Below, piece by piece: positions 34,751 through 45,176 of a stretch of 45,733 nt of DNA (its first letter is position 1; every line of letters starts with the position of its first letter). Source of the stretch: Comamonadaceae bacterium (GTDB lineage Bacteria > Pseudomonadota > Gammaproteobacteria > Burkholderiales > Burkholderiaceae_C); NCBI GenBank assembly GCA_013297925.1, contig JAAFJC010000023.1, positions 1 to 45,733 of the forward strand, written 5' to 3'. The notes beneath the pieces are model-generated. The model saw only the letters and a program-made list of their open reading frames with translations. It was not told where the DNA came from and did not search any database. A program made the translations under genes and the position numbers.

Positions 34751-35416
34751 ATGGCCACTACCAAAACCTCTCACATCACACGTCGCTCCACATCACCTGC
34801 TGCGCCAGCCGACTCCCAAGGCAAACGCGATGTGGCCAAGCTCACCAAGGCCATCGTTGATGGCTTGGAGGATGTGAAAGCGCAAAACCTCATGGTGTTT
34901 GACACCGAGCATTTGAGCAGCCTGTTTGAGCGCGTGATTGTGGCCAGTGGCACGAGCAACCGCCAAACCAAGGCGCTCTCGATGAGTGTGCGCGAGGCGG
35001 TGAGCGAGGCGGGTTTCCCCAAGCCACGCACCGAAGGTGAAGACAATGGCGAATGGATCATCGTCGATTGCGGTGCAGCCGTGGTGCACATCATGCAGCC
35101 CGCCATCCGCCAGTATTACCACCTCGAAGACATCTGGGGTGAAAAGCCCATGCGCACCAAGCATGCTGCGGCAGAGAAAGAAGTTGAGAAGAGGGTTTTA
35201 GAGACGGTTTTGAAGCCAAAGAAGCCAGTCGCCGGCAAGAAATCTGCGCAGAGTGCTCCTAAAAAAGAAGCGGCAAAGAAGCCTGCTGCCAAGAAGCAAG
35301 CGGCTAAAAAAGGTGCTGCGAAGGCTTCTCCGCAAGCCGTGGCTAAGAAAGCAGCTGCAAAAAAGGTCGCTGCAAAAGCTCCGCCTAAGAAAGCCGCAGC
35401 TAAAAAGTCCGCATGA
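34751..35416 (+). CDS. rsfS: Ribosomal silencing factor RsfS with a Lys/Ala-rich C-terminal tail
   Basis: RsfS binds L14 on the large subunit and blocks subunit joining in stationary phase or starvation. Residues about 28-132 are the RsfS domain ([41 protein letters not shown]). A long basic tail from about 155 to 221 is built of [12 protein letters not shown]-like units and resembles bacterial histone H1-like proteins. RsfS is usually only about 105-130 residues, so the tail is an addition that could bind RNA or DNA. The stop overlaps rlmH by 4 nt (ATGA). Confidence 0.95.
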   Translation: MATTKTSHITRRSTSPAAPADSQGKRDVAKLTKAIVDGLEDVKAQNLMVFDTEHLSSLFERVIVASGTSNRQTKALSMSVREAVSEAGFPKPRTEGEDNGEWIIVDCGAAVVHIMQPAIRQYYHLEDIWGEKPMRTKHAAAEKEVEKRVLETVLKPKKPVAGKKSAQSAPKKEAAKKPAAKKQAAKKGAAKASPQAVAKKAAAKKVAAKAPPKKAAAKKSA

Positions 35417-35883
35417 GGCTGCTGGTCGTCGCCGTCGGCCAGCGCGTGCCCGATTGGGCGCAAACCGCTTGGGACGACTACGCCAAACGCTTCCCGCCAG
35501 AGATCAAGCTCGAACTCAAAGCCATCAAGACCGAGCCGCGTACCAACAACAAAAACACCGCCGCCTTGATGCAAGCCGAACGCGAGCGCATTGAGGCAGC
35601 GGTTCCAAAAGGCACGCGCGTCGTCGTCCTCGACGAACGCGGCAAAAACACCAGCACTGTGCAGCTCGCTGCGCGCCTGACTGAATGGCAACTCGGCGGC
35701 TCGGATGTCGCTATCGTCATTGGAGGCCCAGACGGACTTGATCCAGATTTCAAAAAATCTGCAAACGAAACTTTGCGTCTGTCTGATCTCACGCTGCCTC
35801 ACGCGATGGTGCGTGTACTGCTCGTGGAGCAACTGTATCGCGCTTGGTCTGTGAATGCAGGGCATCCCTACCATCGAGAATGA
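35413..35883 (+). CDS. rlmH: 23S rRNA pseudouridine(1915) N3-methyltransferase
   Basis: The 156-residue SPOUT methyltransferase acts on helix 69 of 23S rRNA in the assembled ribosome. It has the SAM-knot region FVIGGPDGL-like ([10 protein letters not shown]) and the C-terminal block [19 protein letters not shown] ending HPYHRE, both diagnostic. The start overlaps rsfS. The genomic pairing with rsfS is common. Confidence 0.97.
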   Translation: MRLLVVAVGQRVPDWAQTAWDDYAKRFPPEIKLELKAIKTEPRTNNKNTAALMQAERERIEAAVPKGTRVVVLDERGKNTSTVQLAARLTEWQLGGSDVAIVIGGPDGLDPDFKKSANETLRLSDLTLPHAMVRVLLVEQLYRAWSVNAGHPYHRE

Positions 35884-35888
35884 GCGTC

Positions 35889-36485
35889 ATGAATTCCATC
35901 TATCTTGCATCCCAAAGCCCACGCCGCGCTCAGTTGCTTGAGATGCTTGGCGTGCGGTTTGATCTGTTGGTGGCCGATGCCAGTGAAGATGCCGAGAGCT
36001 TGGAAACCGTTTTGAAGAATGAAGCGCCGAGCAGTTATGTGCAGCGCGTGACTGGGCTCAAGCTGGATGCTGCTGTGGCGCGGATGAAAAAGCGCGGCCT
36101 GCAAGGGCGAGCTGTGCTTTGCTCAGATACCACGGTCGCAATGGGGCGCACGATCTACGGTAAGCCGGAGAACGCAGCGGATGCCATTCGCATGCTCTCT
36201 GAGCTGCAAGGGTGTAACCATCGCGTGCTTACCGCTGTGGCGATGCAAAGCGGCAAGAAACGCGTGCACGCTTTGTCGGTGTCTAAAGTAACTTTTGCAC
36301 CCATGACACCCAAGCAAATCAAATCGTATGTCAAGACCGGCGAGCCTATGGGCAAAGCTGGTGCATATGCGATTCAAGGCAAGGCCGCGGCATACATCAG
36401 CCATATCAGCGGCAGCTACAGCAGCATCATGGGGCTGCCGATACATGAAACAGCGCAATTACTAGCTCAGCTGAAACTACTTTGA
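35889..36485 (+). CDS. maf: Maf-family nucleotide pyrophosphatase
   Basis: Hydrolyses non-canonical or modified NTPs to monophosphates (house-cleaning). The protein of about 198 residues begins MNSIYLASQSPRRAQLLEML, with the SxSPRR nucleotide-binding motif. The catalytic Asp is in CSDTTVAM, and the family block YAIQGKAAAYISHISGSYSS is near the end. An ATG three codons earlier (35880) overlaps the rlmH stop and is an alternative. The second Asp region has TT rather than the usual TVV, so substrate preference is uncertain. Confidence 0.92.
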   Translation: MNSIYLASQSPRRAQLLEMLGVRFDLLVADASEDAESLETVLKNEAPSSYVQRVTGLKLDAAVARMKKRGLQGRAVLCSDTTVAMGRTIYGKPENAADAIRMLSELQGCNHRVLTAVAMQSGKKRVHALSVSKVTFAPMTPKQIKSYVKTGEPMGKAGAYAIQGKAAAYISHISGSYSSIMGLPIHETAQLLAQLKLL

Positions 36486-36487
36486 TT

Positions 36488-36531
36488 CTTTTTGCGTTTT
36501 TCGCGAAATTTTCGCGTTTTTCGCGTTACCT
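36488..36531. repeat. Single-arm relative of the CGCAGAGG-type repeats upstream of rng
   Basis: TTTTTGCG, TTTTTCGCG, AAATTTTCGCG and TTTTTCGCG occur in tandem, then TTACC, as in the right arms of copies 1-4 but without a matching left arm. It includes the small palindrome TTTCGCGAAA. It occupies the 54-bp gap before rng and therefore lies in its leader. Confidence 0.6.
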
Positions 36532-36539
36532 TCAGCGGT

Positions 36540-38048
36540 ATGCAACACGATATCCTCATTAATTGGAGCCCTCAAGAAACGCGCGTCGCCATCATCGAAC
36601 ATGGCGCTGTGCAAGAGCTTCATATCGAGCGTGCTTTGGAGCGTGGACTCGTGGGCAATGTGTATTTGGGCAAGGTCGCTCGGGTGCTGCCGGGTATGCA
36701 ATCAGCCTTTATTGACATTGGCCTAGAGCGAGCAGCGTTTTTGCACGTTGCAGATCTCGCCAGCTCAGTGCACGCACGCTATGCGGATGGTGTGCAACGC
36801 TCAACTCAGTCGAGCAGCCCCGCTGTACCCATTGAGAAGCAGGTGTTTGAAGGCCAAGCGCTGATGGTGCAGGTGATCAAAGATCCGATTGGCAGCAAAG
36901 GCGCGCGGCTATCCAGCCAGATCAGCTTGGCGGGGCGACAGCTCGTGTTTTTGCCGCAAGATGATCACATCGGCATCTCGCAAAAAATCCCGCCTGAGCA
37001 GCGCGAGAGCCTGCGCTCGAGGGTGCAAAAGCTTTGGGATGCGCATGCGGCGCAGCAGCAGTTCAACGGCGGCGGCTTTATCTTGCGCACCAATGCAGAA
37101 GAAGCGACCGATGCCGAACTGCAAGACGATATGGCTTACTTGCTCAAGACGTGGCAGCGCATCAAGCTCAGCGCCACGCAGCTCCCCCCGCAATCCGTGC
37201 TGCACACCGATCTCACGCTCATGCAGCGCGTGCTACGTGATATGGCCAGCGACGAGACGCAAACCATTCGTATTGATTCACGCGAGCAGCATGATGCGCT
37301 GATCGCCTATGGCAAAGAATTTATGCCCCATGCGGCTGCCAAACTGCAGCTCTACAAAGGCGAGCGGCCAATTTTTGATTTGTTCAATGTGGATGAAGAA
37401 GTCGCCAAGGCCATGGAGCGGCGCGTGGAGCTTAAATCAGGCGGCTATTTGATCATTGACCAAACCGAAGCACTCACCACGATCGATGTGAACACCGGCG
37501 GTTTCGTCGGTGCGCGCAATTTTGACGACACAATATTCAAAACGAATTTGGAAGCGGCAGGTGCGATGGCGCGGCAGCTACGTCTGAGAAATCTCGGCGG
37601 CGTGATCATTGCGGATTTCATCGACATGACGCGAGCCGAGCACCGCGAACAAGTGCTTGCAGAGCTCGGTAAACAGCTGGCCAGAGATCGCACCAAAACC
37701 AACGCCGCGAACGCCTTTTCACCGCTTGGCTTGGTGGAAATGACACGAAAACGCACCCGCGAATCCTTAGAGCACATGCTTTGCGAGCCGTGCCCATCCT
37801 GCCAAGGCAAAGGCAGCGTCAAAACCCCGCGCACTGTGGCCTACGACATCTTGCGAGAAATCTTGCGCGAAGCCCGGCAATTCAACCCCAAAGAATTCCG
37901 CGTGATCGCCGCGCCGCAGGTCATTGAACTGTTTCTCGATGAGGAGAGCCAGCATTTAGCGGGTCTGTCTGACTTCATTGGTAAGCCGATTTCATTGCAA
38001 TCGGAGAGCACAATGGTGCAAGAACTCTACGATATTGTTCTCCTGTAG
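36540..38048 (+). CDS. rng: Ribonuclease G
   Basis: Endonuclease that trims the 16S rRNA 5' end and some mRNAs. The protein of about 502 residues starts MQHDILINWSPQETRVAIIE, with an S1 RNA-binding domain at about 35-130, and the DNase I-like catalytic core has Mg ligands in TTIDVNTGGFVG and GGVIIADFIDM. The Zn-link cysteines are in CEPCPSCQGKG. It lacks the long C-terminal scaffold of RNase E. The ATG at 36540 matches the family; an in-frame ATG at 36492 would translate the repeat. Confidence 0.97.
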   Translation: MQHDILINWSPQETRVAIIEHGAVQELHIERALERGLVGNVYLGKVARVLPGMQSAFIDIGLERAAFLHVADLASSVHARYADGVQRSTQSSSPAVPIEKQVFEGQALMVQVIKDPIGSKGARLSSQISLAGRQLVFLPQDDHIGISQKIPPEQRESLRSRVQKLWDAHAAQQQFNGGGFILRTNAEEATDAELQDDMAYLLKTWQRIKLSATQLPPQSVLHTDLTLMQRVLRDMASDETQTIRIDSREQHDALIAYGKEFMPHAAAKLQLYKGERPIFDLFNVDEEVAKAMERRVELKSGGYLIIDQTEALTTIDVNTGGFVGARNFDDTIFKTNLEAAGAMARQLRLRNLGGVIIADFIDMTRAEHREQVLAELGKQLARDRTKTNAANAFSPLGLVEMTRKRTRESLEHMLCEPCPSCQGKGSVKTPRTVAYDILREILREARQFNPKEFRVIAAPQVIELFLDEESQHLAGLSDFIGKPISLQSESTMVQELYDIVLL

Positions 38049-38149
38049 GTCACGAATACCGTGTTTCATGGGTTAATTTTCCTCGGTTTGCCCATATTTT
38101 GTCTAGGTCAAGCATAATCGGAAATGAGGGCGTTGCCCTGTTCCGACCT

Positions 38150-39433
38150 ATGCCTACAGCATCTAACCAAGCCAGCCCGAGTCGCCTCTCTGTAGATGCG
38201 CCGCACATTCGGTATGCAGGCGCAGATTTGCTCTCTCTGGCCTTGATCGATTCGCGCAACCACACCTTGCACCTGATGGCAGAATTCGAGCGCTTGGTGC
38301 CAGACTTGCGCTTTGCCTCAGATTTGTCTGTGCCGCGCATGAATGAAGTGCTTCCGCCGCTGTGGTTGCTTGGGCATGCCGGCTGGTTTCAAGAATACTG
38401 GGTCGGGCGCAATACCCAGCGCCACCTCGGGCTGCAATGCCCGCAGCAGCCCACGCTGCTTGCCTCGATTGAGCCGCGAGCGGATGCTTGCTTTGATCCG
38501 CGCTTATCCAGCCGCGCCGAGCGCTGGACGCAAATCTATCCCGATCTGGGCGTGATCAAAAGCTATTTGCTTGAAACGCTGGAGACCACGCTGGAGTTGC
38601 TTGATAAAGCCGAGCCCACGGATGAGGCCTTGTATTTCTTCCGCCTGGCGCTCTCACGCGAAGATCAGCTCAGCGAGCAATTCATTGTGATGGCGCAAAC
38701 GCTCGGTTTGAAGCTGCCCGTGCCGCCGATGAGCGCCTTTGCCTCGCGCTCGCCAATTCTCGTGCCTGCCACGCGTTGGCTACAGGGCGCTGCGCCTGGC
38801 GGTTTTGCGTTTGATAATGAAAGCCCGCAGCACGAAGTGAGTGTGCCGGAATACGAGATTGACGCGCAGCCAGTGAGCTGGGCGCAGTTCGTAGAGTTTG
38901 TGGACGATGGCGGCTACGACGATATGGCGCACTGGAGCGAAAGCGGCCAAAGCTGGCTGAAAGAAGCATCTAGCGGCCAAGGCAAAGAATATGGCCGCCG
39001 TGCGCCGCGCTATGTGGAGCAAATTGGCGTGGCCAGCGGCGCGGTGATGCAAATGCGCTTTGGCCGCATGCAGCGCATGGCATCGAGTGCAAGCGCCTTG
39101 CATGTGAGTTGGCATGAAGCGCAGGCCTATGCCCACTGGGCTGGCAGGCGCCTGGCCACCGAAGTTGAATGGGAAATCGCGGCGAGCCGCCTAGGGGGTC
39201 AAGGCTTCCGTTGGGGCGATGTGTGGGAGTGGACGAGCAATACCTTCCGTCCTTATCCGGGCTTCGTGCCATCGCCATGGCAGCAGGGTAGCACGATTCA
39301 TTTCGAGCACTGCAAAACCCTGCGCGGCGCCAGCTGGGCGACGCGTGAGCGCATGAAGCAGGCCACTTTTCGAGGCTTCGCTAGGCCAGAGCGCGACGGC
39401 GGTTTTTACGGCTTTCGCACCTGCGCTTTGTGA
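38150..39433 (+). CDS. EgtB/SenA-like protein (DinB plus FGE-sulfatase domains), iron site degenerate
   Basis: The protein of about 427 residues has an N-terminal DinB-like domain and a C-terminal formylglycine-generating-enzyme-like domain (WEWTSNTFRPYPGFVP, GFARPERDGGFYGFRTC). The full layout resembles EgtB and SenA sulfoxide/selenoneine synthases of Burkholderiales. In that family three His bind iron: one in GHxxWF (here H76, present) and two in H-E-D-x-H-x-E. Here the second motif reads R170-E-D-Q-L174-S-E, so both His are absent. Activity on ergothioneine or selenoneine precursors is therefore doubtful. The ATG at 38150 is used. No egtD, senB or senC is nearby. Confidence 0.85.
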   Translation: MPTASNQASPSRLSVDAPHIRYAGADLLSLALIDSRNHTLHLMAEFERLVPDLRFASDLSVPRMNEVLPPLWLLGHAGWFQEYWVGRNTQRHLGLQCPQQPTLLASIEPRADACFDPRLSSRAERWTQIYPDLGVIKSYLLETLETTLELLDKAEPTDEALYFFRLALSREDQLSEQFIVMAQTLGLKLPVPPMSAFASRSPILVPATRWLQGAAPGGFAFDNESPQHEVSVPEYEIDAQPVSWAQFVEFVDDGGYDDMAHWSESGQSWLKEASSGQGKEYGRRAPRYVEQIGVASGAVMQMRFGRMQRMASSASALHVSWHEAQAYAHWAGRRLATEVEWEIAASRLGGQGFRWGDVWEWTSNTFRPYPGFVPSPWQQGSTIHFEHCKTLRGASWATRERMKQATFRGFARPERDGGFYGFRTCAL

Positions 39434-39503
39434 GGTTTCTTTGAGTGCTTTGGCTAGCTAGACCGCATCCTGGTTGCGCAGCAAGCTATCACATTCATAG
39501 CGA

Positions 39504-39842
39504 TCAAGGCGAAGCCACATGCTCATGCGCCTCGGTGATGTGATGATGAATACGCCCGTGAAAATGACGATCCAGCACAGCTTCAGTGGCTGCTTTGGCT
39601 TGCGCCCGCTCTGGGCTGGCCAACGCCACATCCACCGCAGCGCGATTCGGATAACTGATCGCGAGCACCAAAGGCATCTCGGGCGCACCTTCATCGCGCT
39701 CATTCTCAAAACACACCCGCACAGCCAAGACGCCGGGAAATGATTTCCAATGTGGCAAGACTTCAGAGAGGATGGCCGAGCGAAACGCCTGAGTTTCGCC
39801 GGGGTTGATATGGCCTTCGAAAAGGGCGAAGCGGGTGATCAT
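39504..39842 (-). CDS. Small Dabb/EthD-like alpha-beta barrel protein, function unknown
   Basis: The 112-residue protein starts MITRFALFEGHINPGETQAF and has the pattern of dimeric alpha-beta barrel proteins: ILSEVLPHWKSFPGVLAVRV and a His-rich end (HFHGRIHHHITEAHEHV). No catalytic assignment is possible. The ATG at 39842 gives the family-like start. It lies downstream of ilvD on the same strand but after a good terminator, so it is probably transcribed separately or at low level. Confidence 0.7.
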   Translation of the reverse strand: MITRFALFEGHINPGETQAFRSAILSEVLPHWKSFPGVLAVRVCFENERDEGAPEMPLVLAISYPNRAAVDVALASPERAQAKAATEAVLDRHFHGRIHHHITEAHEHVASP

Positions 39843-39913
39843 TTTTGAGGCTTTCACATTGGTGGGCAGAGGCAGACTTTGGTTCAATTTATCAGAATAA
39901 CCCAACGTGTGGC

Positions 39914-39941
39914 ATAAAAAATGGGGCGCAAAGCCCCATTT
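39914..39941 (-). terminator. Rho-independent terminator of ilvD
   Basis: On the minus strand AAATGGGGC-TTTGC-GCCCCATTT is followed by further T residues, giving a 9-bp GC-rich stem with a T-tract, about 20 bp after the ilvD stop. Confidence 0.85.
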
Positions 39942-39961
39942 GGTTGAATGCAAGGTCGCAA

Positions 39962-41659
39962 TCAATACGCATCCAACACCGCGCCCTTAGAAGCGCTGGA
40001 AGCATTGAAAGCAAACTTCGCCTGCACGCCGCGCGTGTAGCGTGGAGCAGGCTTCTTCCAGGCGGCTTTGCGTTTGGCAATCTCGGCATCACTCACGTTG
40101 AGTTGCAAGAGCAATTGCTTGGCATCAATCGTCACGCTATCGCCATCTTGCACCAAGGCAATCGTGCCGCCCTCAGCGGCCTCAGGAGCACAGTGGCCGA
40201 CCACCATGCCCCAAGTTCCACCGGAGAAGCGGCCATCGGTGATGAGGCCTACTGTTTCGCCGAGGCCTGCGCCAATCAGCGCGCCGGTGGGGGCGAGCAT
40301 TTCGGGCATGCCGGGGCCACCTTTGGGGCCGAGGTAGCGCAGGATCATCACGTCGCCGTGGGTGATTTTGCCGTCCAAGATGGCCTTCAACGCAGATTGC
40401 TCATCGTCAAAGCATTTGGCGGGGCCTGTCATGACGGGGTTTTTCAGGCCAGTGATTTTTGCCACTGCGCCTTCGGGGCTCAGGTTGCCTTTGAGGATGG
40501 CGAGGTGGCCTTCTTTGTACATGGGCTTGTCAATCGGGCGAATGCAATCTTGATCGGCGCGCGGCTGATCGGGCACGTCTTTCAAAACTTCGGCAATCGT
40601 CTGACCAGAGATGGTGATGCAATCGCCATGCAGCATGCCGGCGTTGAGTAAGACCTTCATCACTTGCGGAATGCCGCCGGCTTTGTGCAGATCCACCGCG
40701 AGGTATTTGCCGGAGGGCTTGAGATCGCAAATCACGGGCACTTTTTTGCGCATGCGCTCGAAATCATCAATCGTCCATTCCACACCTGCAGCGTGGGCGA
40801 TGGCCAAGAAGTGGAGCACGGCGTTGGTGGAGCCGCCCGTGGCCATGATGACTGCCACGGCGTTTTCAATCGCCTTCTTCGTCACGATATCGCGTGGCTT
40901 GATGTCTTTTTTGATCGCCTCGATCAGCACCTTGGCAGACTCTTTGGCGGAGTTTTGCTTTTCATCGTGCGGGTTGGCCATCGTGGATGAGTAGGGCAAG
41001 CTGATGCCCAGCGCTTCGAAGGAGGAAGACATCGTGTTGGCTGTGTACATGCCGCCGCAAGAGCCTGTGCCAGGAATCGCGCGCATTTCGATTTCGCGCA
41101 GGTCTTCATCGCTCATGTTGCCCGCAGCGTTTTGGCCGACGGCTTCAAACACGCTCACGATGTTGAGGTCTTGGTCTTTGTAGCGGCCGGGAAGGATCGT
41201 GCCGCCATACACATAGATCGCCGGCACATTGGCGCGCAGCATGCCCATCAGGCCGCCGGGCATGTTTTTGTCGCAACCGCCGACTACTACTACGCCGTCC
41301 ATCCACTGGCCTTGCACGCAGGTCTCAATGCAATCGCTGATCACTTCACGGCTCACGAGCGAATACTTCATGCCTTCCGTGCCCATAGCCATGCCGTCAG
41401 AAATCGTGGGCGTGCCAAACACTTGGGCATTGCCGCCCGCTTCAATGATGCCTTGGATCGCTGCATCAGCGAGCTTTTGCAAGCCGCTGTTGCAAGGCGT
41501 GATCGTGCTGTGGCCATTGGCCACGCCGACCATCGGCTTGCCGAAATCGGTCTCTTTGTAGCCCATGCCGTAGTACATGGAGCGATTGGGGGCGCGGCTT
41601 TTGCCTTCGGTGATGTTGGCGGAGCGCAGGGGCTGGATGGGGATGGTTTTTGTGTTCAT
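39962..41659 (-). CDS. ilvD: Dihydroxy-acid dehydratase
   Basis: Dehydrates 2,3-dihydroxy-acids to 2-keto acids in valine, isoleucine and leucine synthesis. The 565-residue protein has the iron-sulfur cysteines in [10 protein letters not shown] and [14 protein letters not shown] and the family end [19 protein letters not shown] ([16 protein letters not shown]). The length is normal. It is monocistronic between a terminator and the eptA-like gene; no other ilv genes are nearby. Confidence 0.98.
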   Translation of the reverse strand: MNTKTIPIQPLRSANITEGKSRAPNRSMYYGMGYKETDFGKPMVGVANGHSTITPCNSGLQKLADAAIQGIIEAGGNAQVFGTPTISDGMAMGTEGMKYSLVSREVISDCIETCVQGQWMDGVVVVGGCDKNMPGGLMGMLRANVPAIYVYGGTILPGRYKDQDLNIVSVFEAVGQNAAGNMSDEDLREIEMRAIPGTGSCGGMYTANTMSSSFEALGISLPYSSTMANPHDEKQNSAKESAKVLIEAIKKDIKPRDIVTKKAIENAVAVIMATGGSTNAVLHFLAIAHAAGVEWTIDDFERMRKKVPVICDLKPSGKYLAVDLHKAGGIPQVMKVLLNAGMLHGDCITISGQTIAEVLKDVPDQPRADQDCIRPIDKPMYKEGHLAILKGNLSPEGAVAKITGLKNPVMTGPAKCFDDEQSALKAILDGKITHGDVMILRYLGPKGGPGMPEMLAPTGALIGAGLGETVGLITDGRFSGGTWGMVVGHCAPEAAEGGTIALVQDGDSVTIDAKQLLLQLNVSDAEIAKRKAAWKKPAPRYTRGVQAKFAFNASSASKGAVLDAY

Positions 41660-41693
41660 GGGCAGATTTTAAAACGTAAGACGCTGCGGCTGA

Positions 41694-43382
41694 TTACGGT
41701 TTGAGGCAGGGCGCATACACATCCAGCTTGGGGCTGTGCAGCGAGGTTTTCACATCGAGCAGGCCAAGCACGGAATGGAAGAGGTTGTCATGCGTGATGC
41801 GCTTGGCAGAATTTTGCTGGAGGCAGGCAATATCTAGCTTTTGCGTGCTGGCAAATTCGGGGGAGAACCAATTGAGCCAAGGGATGTGCTTTTGCTCATC
41901 GGGAGCAATGGCATAGGGCAGGCCATGCAGATAGATGCCTTTTTCGCCCAAAGATTCGCCATGGTCGGAGACATAGATCATCGCGCTGCGCGAAGTCTTT
42001 TCTTGCGCTTTGAGCCACTTGACAGACGATGCGAGAAGCTGGTCGGTATAAGCCAAAGTGTTGTCGTAGCTGTTGGTGATTTGCTCTCGGGTGCATTCGG
42101 AGAGATTGTTGGTGAGGCACTCGGGCTGGAATTTTTTGAACTCGGGCGGCACGCGTTTGAAATAGGCTGGGCCATGGCTGCCCATTTGATGGAGCACGAC
42201 GACGATGCCTTTGGCGCGTTTGTCGGCGGGCAGGGCGGCGATGCGAGCATCTAGATCATGCAGCATCACCAGATCATGGCATTCACCGGTGCTGCAATGC
42301 TCAGGCACTTTAGCTTGAGACACGTTCACGTTTTCCACGCGATCACACACGCCTTTGCAGCCGGATTGATTGTCCAGCCAGAGCACAGCCAGGCCTGCGC
42401 GCTGCAAGACATCAAGCAGGCCTTCATAGCGCGCCTTGCTGTCTTCAAAGGCTTCTTTGCCCAAGTGGCTGAACATGCAAGGCAGGCTGCTCGCGGTATT
42501 GGTACCGCAGCTCCAAGCGTCTTTCCAATAGATGAAAGGCTCGGCTTGCGAGAGCTGGGCCATTTGCGGCGTGGTTTGCCGCGCATAGCCGTTGAACGAA
42601 AAATTGGCGGCACGCGCCGTCTCGCCCACCACGATCATCAGCAGAGGCGGCTTGTTGCCCGCTGCATAGCTTGCTCCGAGCTTGGCGTCTTGCCCAATCG
42701 CTTGCAAGGGCTGCGGCCCGTGGCGCAGAGGTTTGGTGGCAATCTGGCCGATGGCGTAGAGGGAGTTAAGCGGATTGAGCAAATAGCGCACATGCTTGTG
42801 ATTGCGCATGAGCGAGGAGAATCCTTGGAAAGAAAGTGCAATCGCCGTTATAAACAATGCGCCGCCAGCTATCAAAATCAGAGCATTGCGCAGCAGCTGC
42901 CTGCGCCATTTTGTTGGCTGTACCGGCGTGAACACGAGCCACACGATGGGAATGCCTGCCACCAGCAGCAGCGTGATGAAAAGCCGCAGATTGAGCAGAT
43001 CACGGGTCTCGCGTGGATCAGTTTGAAACACATTGACCATCATCGTGTCGTCGATCACCACGCCATAGCTCATCATGAAATGCATGCCGAGCGCGGCGGC
43101 TATCAAGAGGAAGATGAGCGCAGGCTTGATGCTGCGCCGCCAAGCCAGCAGCGCTGCCAGGGCCACCAAGGCAGCCCAGATCATGAGCCCCATGCAAATC
43201 GCCACCCAGATGTCTTTCGCGGTTTGCAGGCGCCCGAGCTTAACCATCTCTTGCCAAAGCGCGCCATTACCCACGATGGCAATCCACAAGCTGACGATGA
43301 TCAGCAATGTGGCGGGGTTCAAGCCTTTGCGGCTATCACTGCCCTCAAATTGACTCGCGGTGTACGGCATCTCAAAACTCAC
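41694..43382 (-). CDS. eptA: Lipid A phosphoethanolamine transferase (EptA/MCR family)
   Basis: Transfers phosphoethanolamine from phosphatidylethanolamine to lipid A at the inner-membrane outer face, lowering negative charge. The 562-residue protein has five N-terminal membrane helices and a periplasmic alkaline-phosphatase-fold domain. It has the Zn ligand Glu in [16 protein letters not shown], the catalytic Thr in [11 protein letters not shown] and Zn ligands in [11 protein letters not shown] and [13 protein letters not shown] at 43382 overlaps the mobA stop; an ATG at 43370 is the alternative. A weak copy of the dispersed repeat lies in the fifth helix region. EptA homologues can be linked to polymyxin tolerance; this is not shown here. 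Confidence 0.93.
   Translation of the reverse strand: MSFEMPYTASQFEGSDSRKGLNPATLLIIVSLWIAIVGNGALWQEMVKLGRLQTAKDIWVAICMGLMIWAALVALAALLAWRRSIKPALIFLLIAAALGMHFMMSYGVVIDDTMMVNVFQTDPRETRDLLNLRLFITLLLVAGIPIVWLVFTPVQPTKWRRQLLRNALILIAGGALFITAIALSFQGFSSLMRNHKHVRYLLNPLNSLYAIGQIATKPLRHGPQPLQAIGQDAKLGASYAAGNKPPLLMIVVGETARAANFSFNGYARQTTPQMAQLSQAEPFIYWKDAWSCGTNTASSLPCMFSHLGKEAFEDSKARYEGLLDVLQRAGLAVLWLDNQSGCKGVCDRVENVNVSQAKVPEHCSTGECHDLVMLHDLDARIAALPADKRAKGIVVVLHQMGSHGPAYFKRVPPEFKKFQPECLTNNLSECTREQITNSYDNTLAYTDQLLASSVKWLKAQEKTSRSAMIYVSDHGESLGEKGIYLHGLPYAIAPDEQKHIPWLNWFSPEFASTQKLDIACLQQNSAKRITHDNLFHSVLGLLDVKTSLHSPKLDVYAPCLKP
42842..42884 (+). repeat. Possible dispersed coding repeat in eptA
   Basis: TGCGCCGCCAGCTATCAAAATCAGAGC resembles TGCGC-N4-AGCTATCAA in the DUF934 copy. 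The coding strand gives [12 protein letters not shown], parallel to LIAARAINTP. As it encodes a membrane helix, convergence is quite possible. Confidence 0.3.
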
Positions 43383-44002
43383 TCAAGCGCATGCAATTCT
43401 TGCAGTGTGTTCACATTGGCAAAGGCTTTTTTGTCGTCATGCTCACCATCAAACGCCACCTGCGCCACGCGGTGCTGCGCCGTCCACGCATCAATCTTGC
43501 GGCCACCGCCTTGCATGAAGGCCACCAGGCTTTCCATCAAATCTGATTTGAGCAGGCAAAACACCGGCTGAGGACGAGTGCGCGTTTGGCCGGCATCGTC
43601 AGCCTCAGGTGCGCTGGCTACGGCAATATCTGCATCTTCAGCCTCAAGCGCATTCATCAAGCGCTGCGCCAAATCCAGCGGAAACAGCGGCGTATCGCAA
43701 GGCACGGTGAGCAAGTAAGGCGATTCGCAGCGCTCCAGCCCCGTGAGAAAACCTGCAAGTGGCCCAGCAAATTCATCAGGCGTTGCATCAGGCCAGACGG
43801 ACACGCCCATCGACTCATAAGCGGACAAATTCCGATTCGCATTGACCATGCTCTCGCCAATCAGCGCACCTTCCTGCATCTGCAAACGCATCAGCGCATG
43901 CATCACCAGCGGCATGCCGCGAAAGGTCTGCAAACCTTTATCGACGCCCCCCATGCGCGAACCGCGGCCTCCGGCCAAAACGACCGCTGTCATCATGCTC
44001 AT
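43379..44002 (-). CDS. mobA: Molybdenum cofactor guanylyltransferase
   Basis: Adds GMP to Mo-molybdopterin to make the MGD cofactor used by NasA-type enzymes. The 207-residue protein has the N-terminal nucleotide motif [19 protein letters not shown] and the block [12 protein letters not shown]. It starts at an ATG 7 nt after GGAGG, immediately behind moaA (2-bp gap), and overlaps eptA. Its presence with moaA ties this end of the window to the nitrate reductase at the other end. Confidence 0.96.
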   Translation of the reverse strand: MSMMTAVVLAGGRGSRMGGVDKGLQTFRGMPLVMHALMRLQMQEGALIGESMVNANRNLSAYESMGVSVWPDATPDEFAGPLAGFLTGLERCESPYLLTVPCDTPLFPLDLAQRLMNALEAEDADIAVASAPEADDAGQTRTRPQPVFCLLKSDLMESLVAFMQGGGRKIDAWTAQHRVAQVAFDGEHDDKKAFANVNTLQELHALE

Positions 44003-44004
44003 TT

Positions 44005-45141
44005 TTATCCTCCGATGTAGCTCATTTCCACCTTGCGTGCGCCTGTGGAAGTGTCTGCAGGCATCTCGCTGCGCAGTTGGGAATAGCGGTCATCTCTTTT
44101 CTGCCAGATGTGGCCAATCGCTGAGAGGATGTCATCATCACTTGCGCCGCCGCGAATCAGGCTGCGTAGATCGTGGCCTTGGGTGGCGAAGAGGCAGAGG
44201 TAGAGTTTTCCGTCTGTGGAGAGGCGGGCGCGGTTGCAATCGCCGCAGAAGGCTTGGGTGACGGAGCTGATGAGGCCGATCTCGCCTTGTGCTTTATCGT
44301 GCTTTCCATCAGCGCCTGCATAGCCCCAGCGCTCAGCCGTTTCCCCGGGCGCACTGGTATCGAGTTGGATCAAAGGAAGTTCGGCGTGGATAAGTTGCAT
44401 CACCTCGCGTGAGGGCAGCACTTCATCCATGCGCCAACCATTCGTTGCGCCTACATCCATGTATTCGATGAAGCGCAGCGTCACGCCCGTGCCTTTGAAA
44501 TGCCGCGCCATCGGCAAAATCTGCGCATCGTTCGTGCCGCGCTGCACCACCATGTTGACCTTGATGCTTTGGAAGCCCACAGCTTGCGCAGCTTCGATGC
44601 CCGCGAGCACATCGGCAACGGGGTAGCCCACGTCGTTCATCTTCTTGAAGACGGCATCATCCAAGCCATCCAAGCTTACGGTGAGGCGCTTCAATCCTGC
44701 GTCTTTGAGGAGCTGAGCCTTTTTATGCAGCAAGCTGCCATTGGTGGTGAGCGTGATATCGAGCGGCTCGCCGTCACGCGTTTCGATGACTGCGAGCATA
44801 TTGATCAGCACTTCAATGTTCTTACGCAGCAGTGGCTCGCCGCCCGTGAGGCGCAGCTTGCGCACGCCGTGTGCTACAAAAAGCCTCGCGGCAAGCGCAA
44901 TCTCTTCAAAGGAGAGCAGGGCATTTTGCGGTAAATACGCATAGTCCTTATCAAACACTTCTTTGGGCATGCAATAGGCGCAGCGGAAGTTGCAGCGATC
45001 CGTGACGCTGATGCGCAGATCGCGCAGCGGGCGGCCCAGCGTGTCGGCAAGCAAACCATTCGCTGCGATTTTTTGCGCAGGGATATCTGCCTTGAAAGCA
45101 GCAAGGCGTTGATCAAAGAGGGGGATGACGCGCTCAGACAT
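44005..45141 (-). CDS. moaA: GTP 3',8-cyclase (molybdenum cofactor synthesis)
   Basis: Radical SAM enzyme, first step from GTP to cyclic pyranopterin phosphate. The 378-residue protein has the SAM cluster C50-x3-C54-x2-C57 (CNFRCAYC), the GGEPLLR block, the C-terminal second cluster ([20 protein letters not shown]) and the functional GG end (SYIGG). The length is slightly above average because of an N-terminal tail. It is co-transcribed with mobA. Confidence 0.97.
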   Translation of the reverse strand: MSERVIPLFDQRLAAFKADIPAQKIAANGLLADTLGRPLRDLRISVTDRCNFRCAYCMPKEVFDKDYAYLPQNALLSFEEIALAARLFVAHGVRKLRLTGGEPLLRKNIEVLINMLAVIETRDGEPLDITLTTNGSLLHKKAQLLKDAGLKRLTVSLDGLDDAVFKKMNDVGYPVADVLAGIEAAQAVGFQSIKVNMVVQRGTNDAQILPMARHFKGTGVTLRFIEYMDVGATNGWRMDEVLPSREVMQLIHAELPLIQLDTSAPGETAERWGYAGADGKHDKAQGEIGLISSVTQAFCGDCNRARLSTDGKLYLCLFATQGHDLRSLIRGGASDDDILSAIGHIWQKRDDRYSQLRSEMPADTSTGARKVEMSYIGG

Positions 45142-45176
45142 GGCCTGATTATCGTGCCAGAACGGAGCCGGGAGCC

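Noticed and set aside
42258-43571. Plus-strand open frame of 437 codons over eptA and mobA
   Set aside because: It is antisense to two well-recognised genes; high GC bias keeps the opposite strand open.
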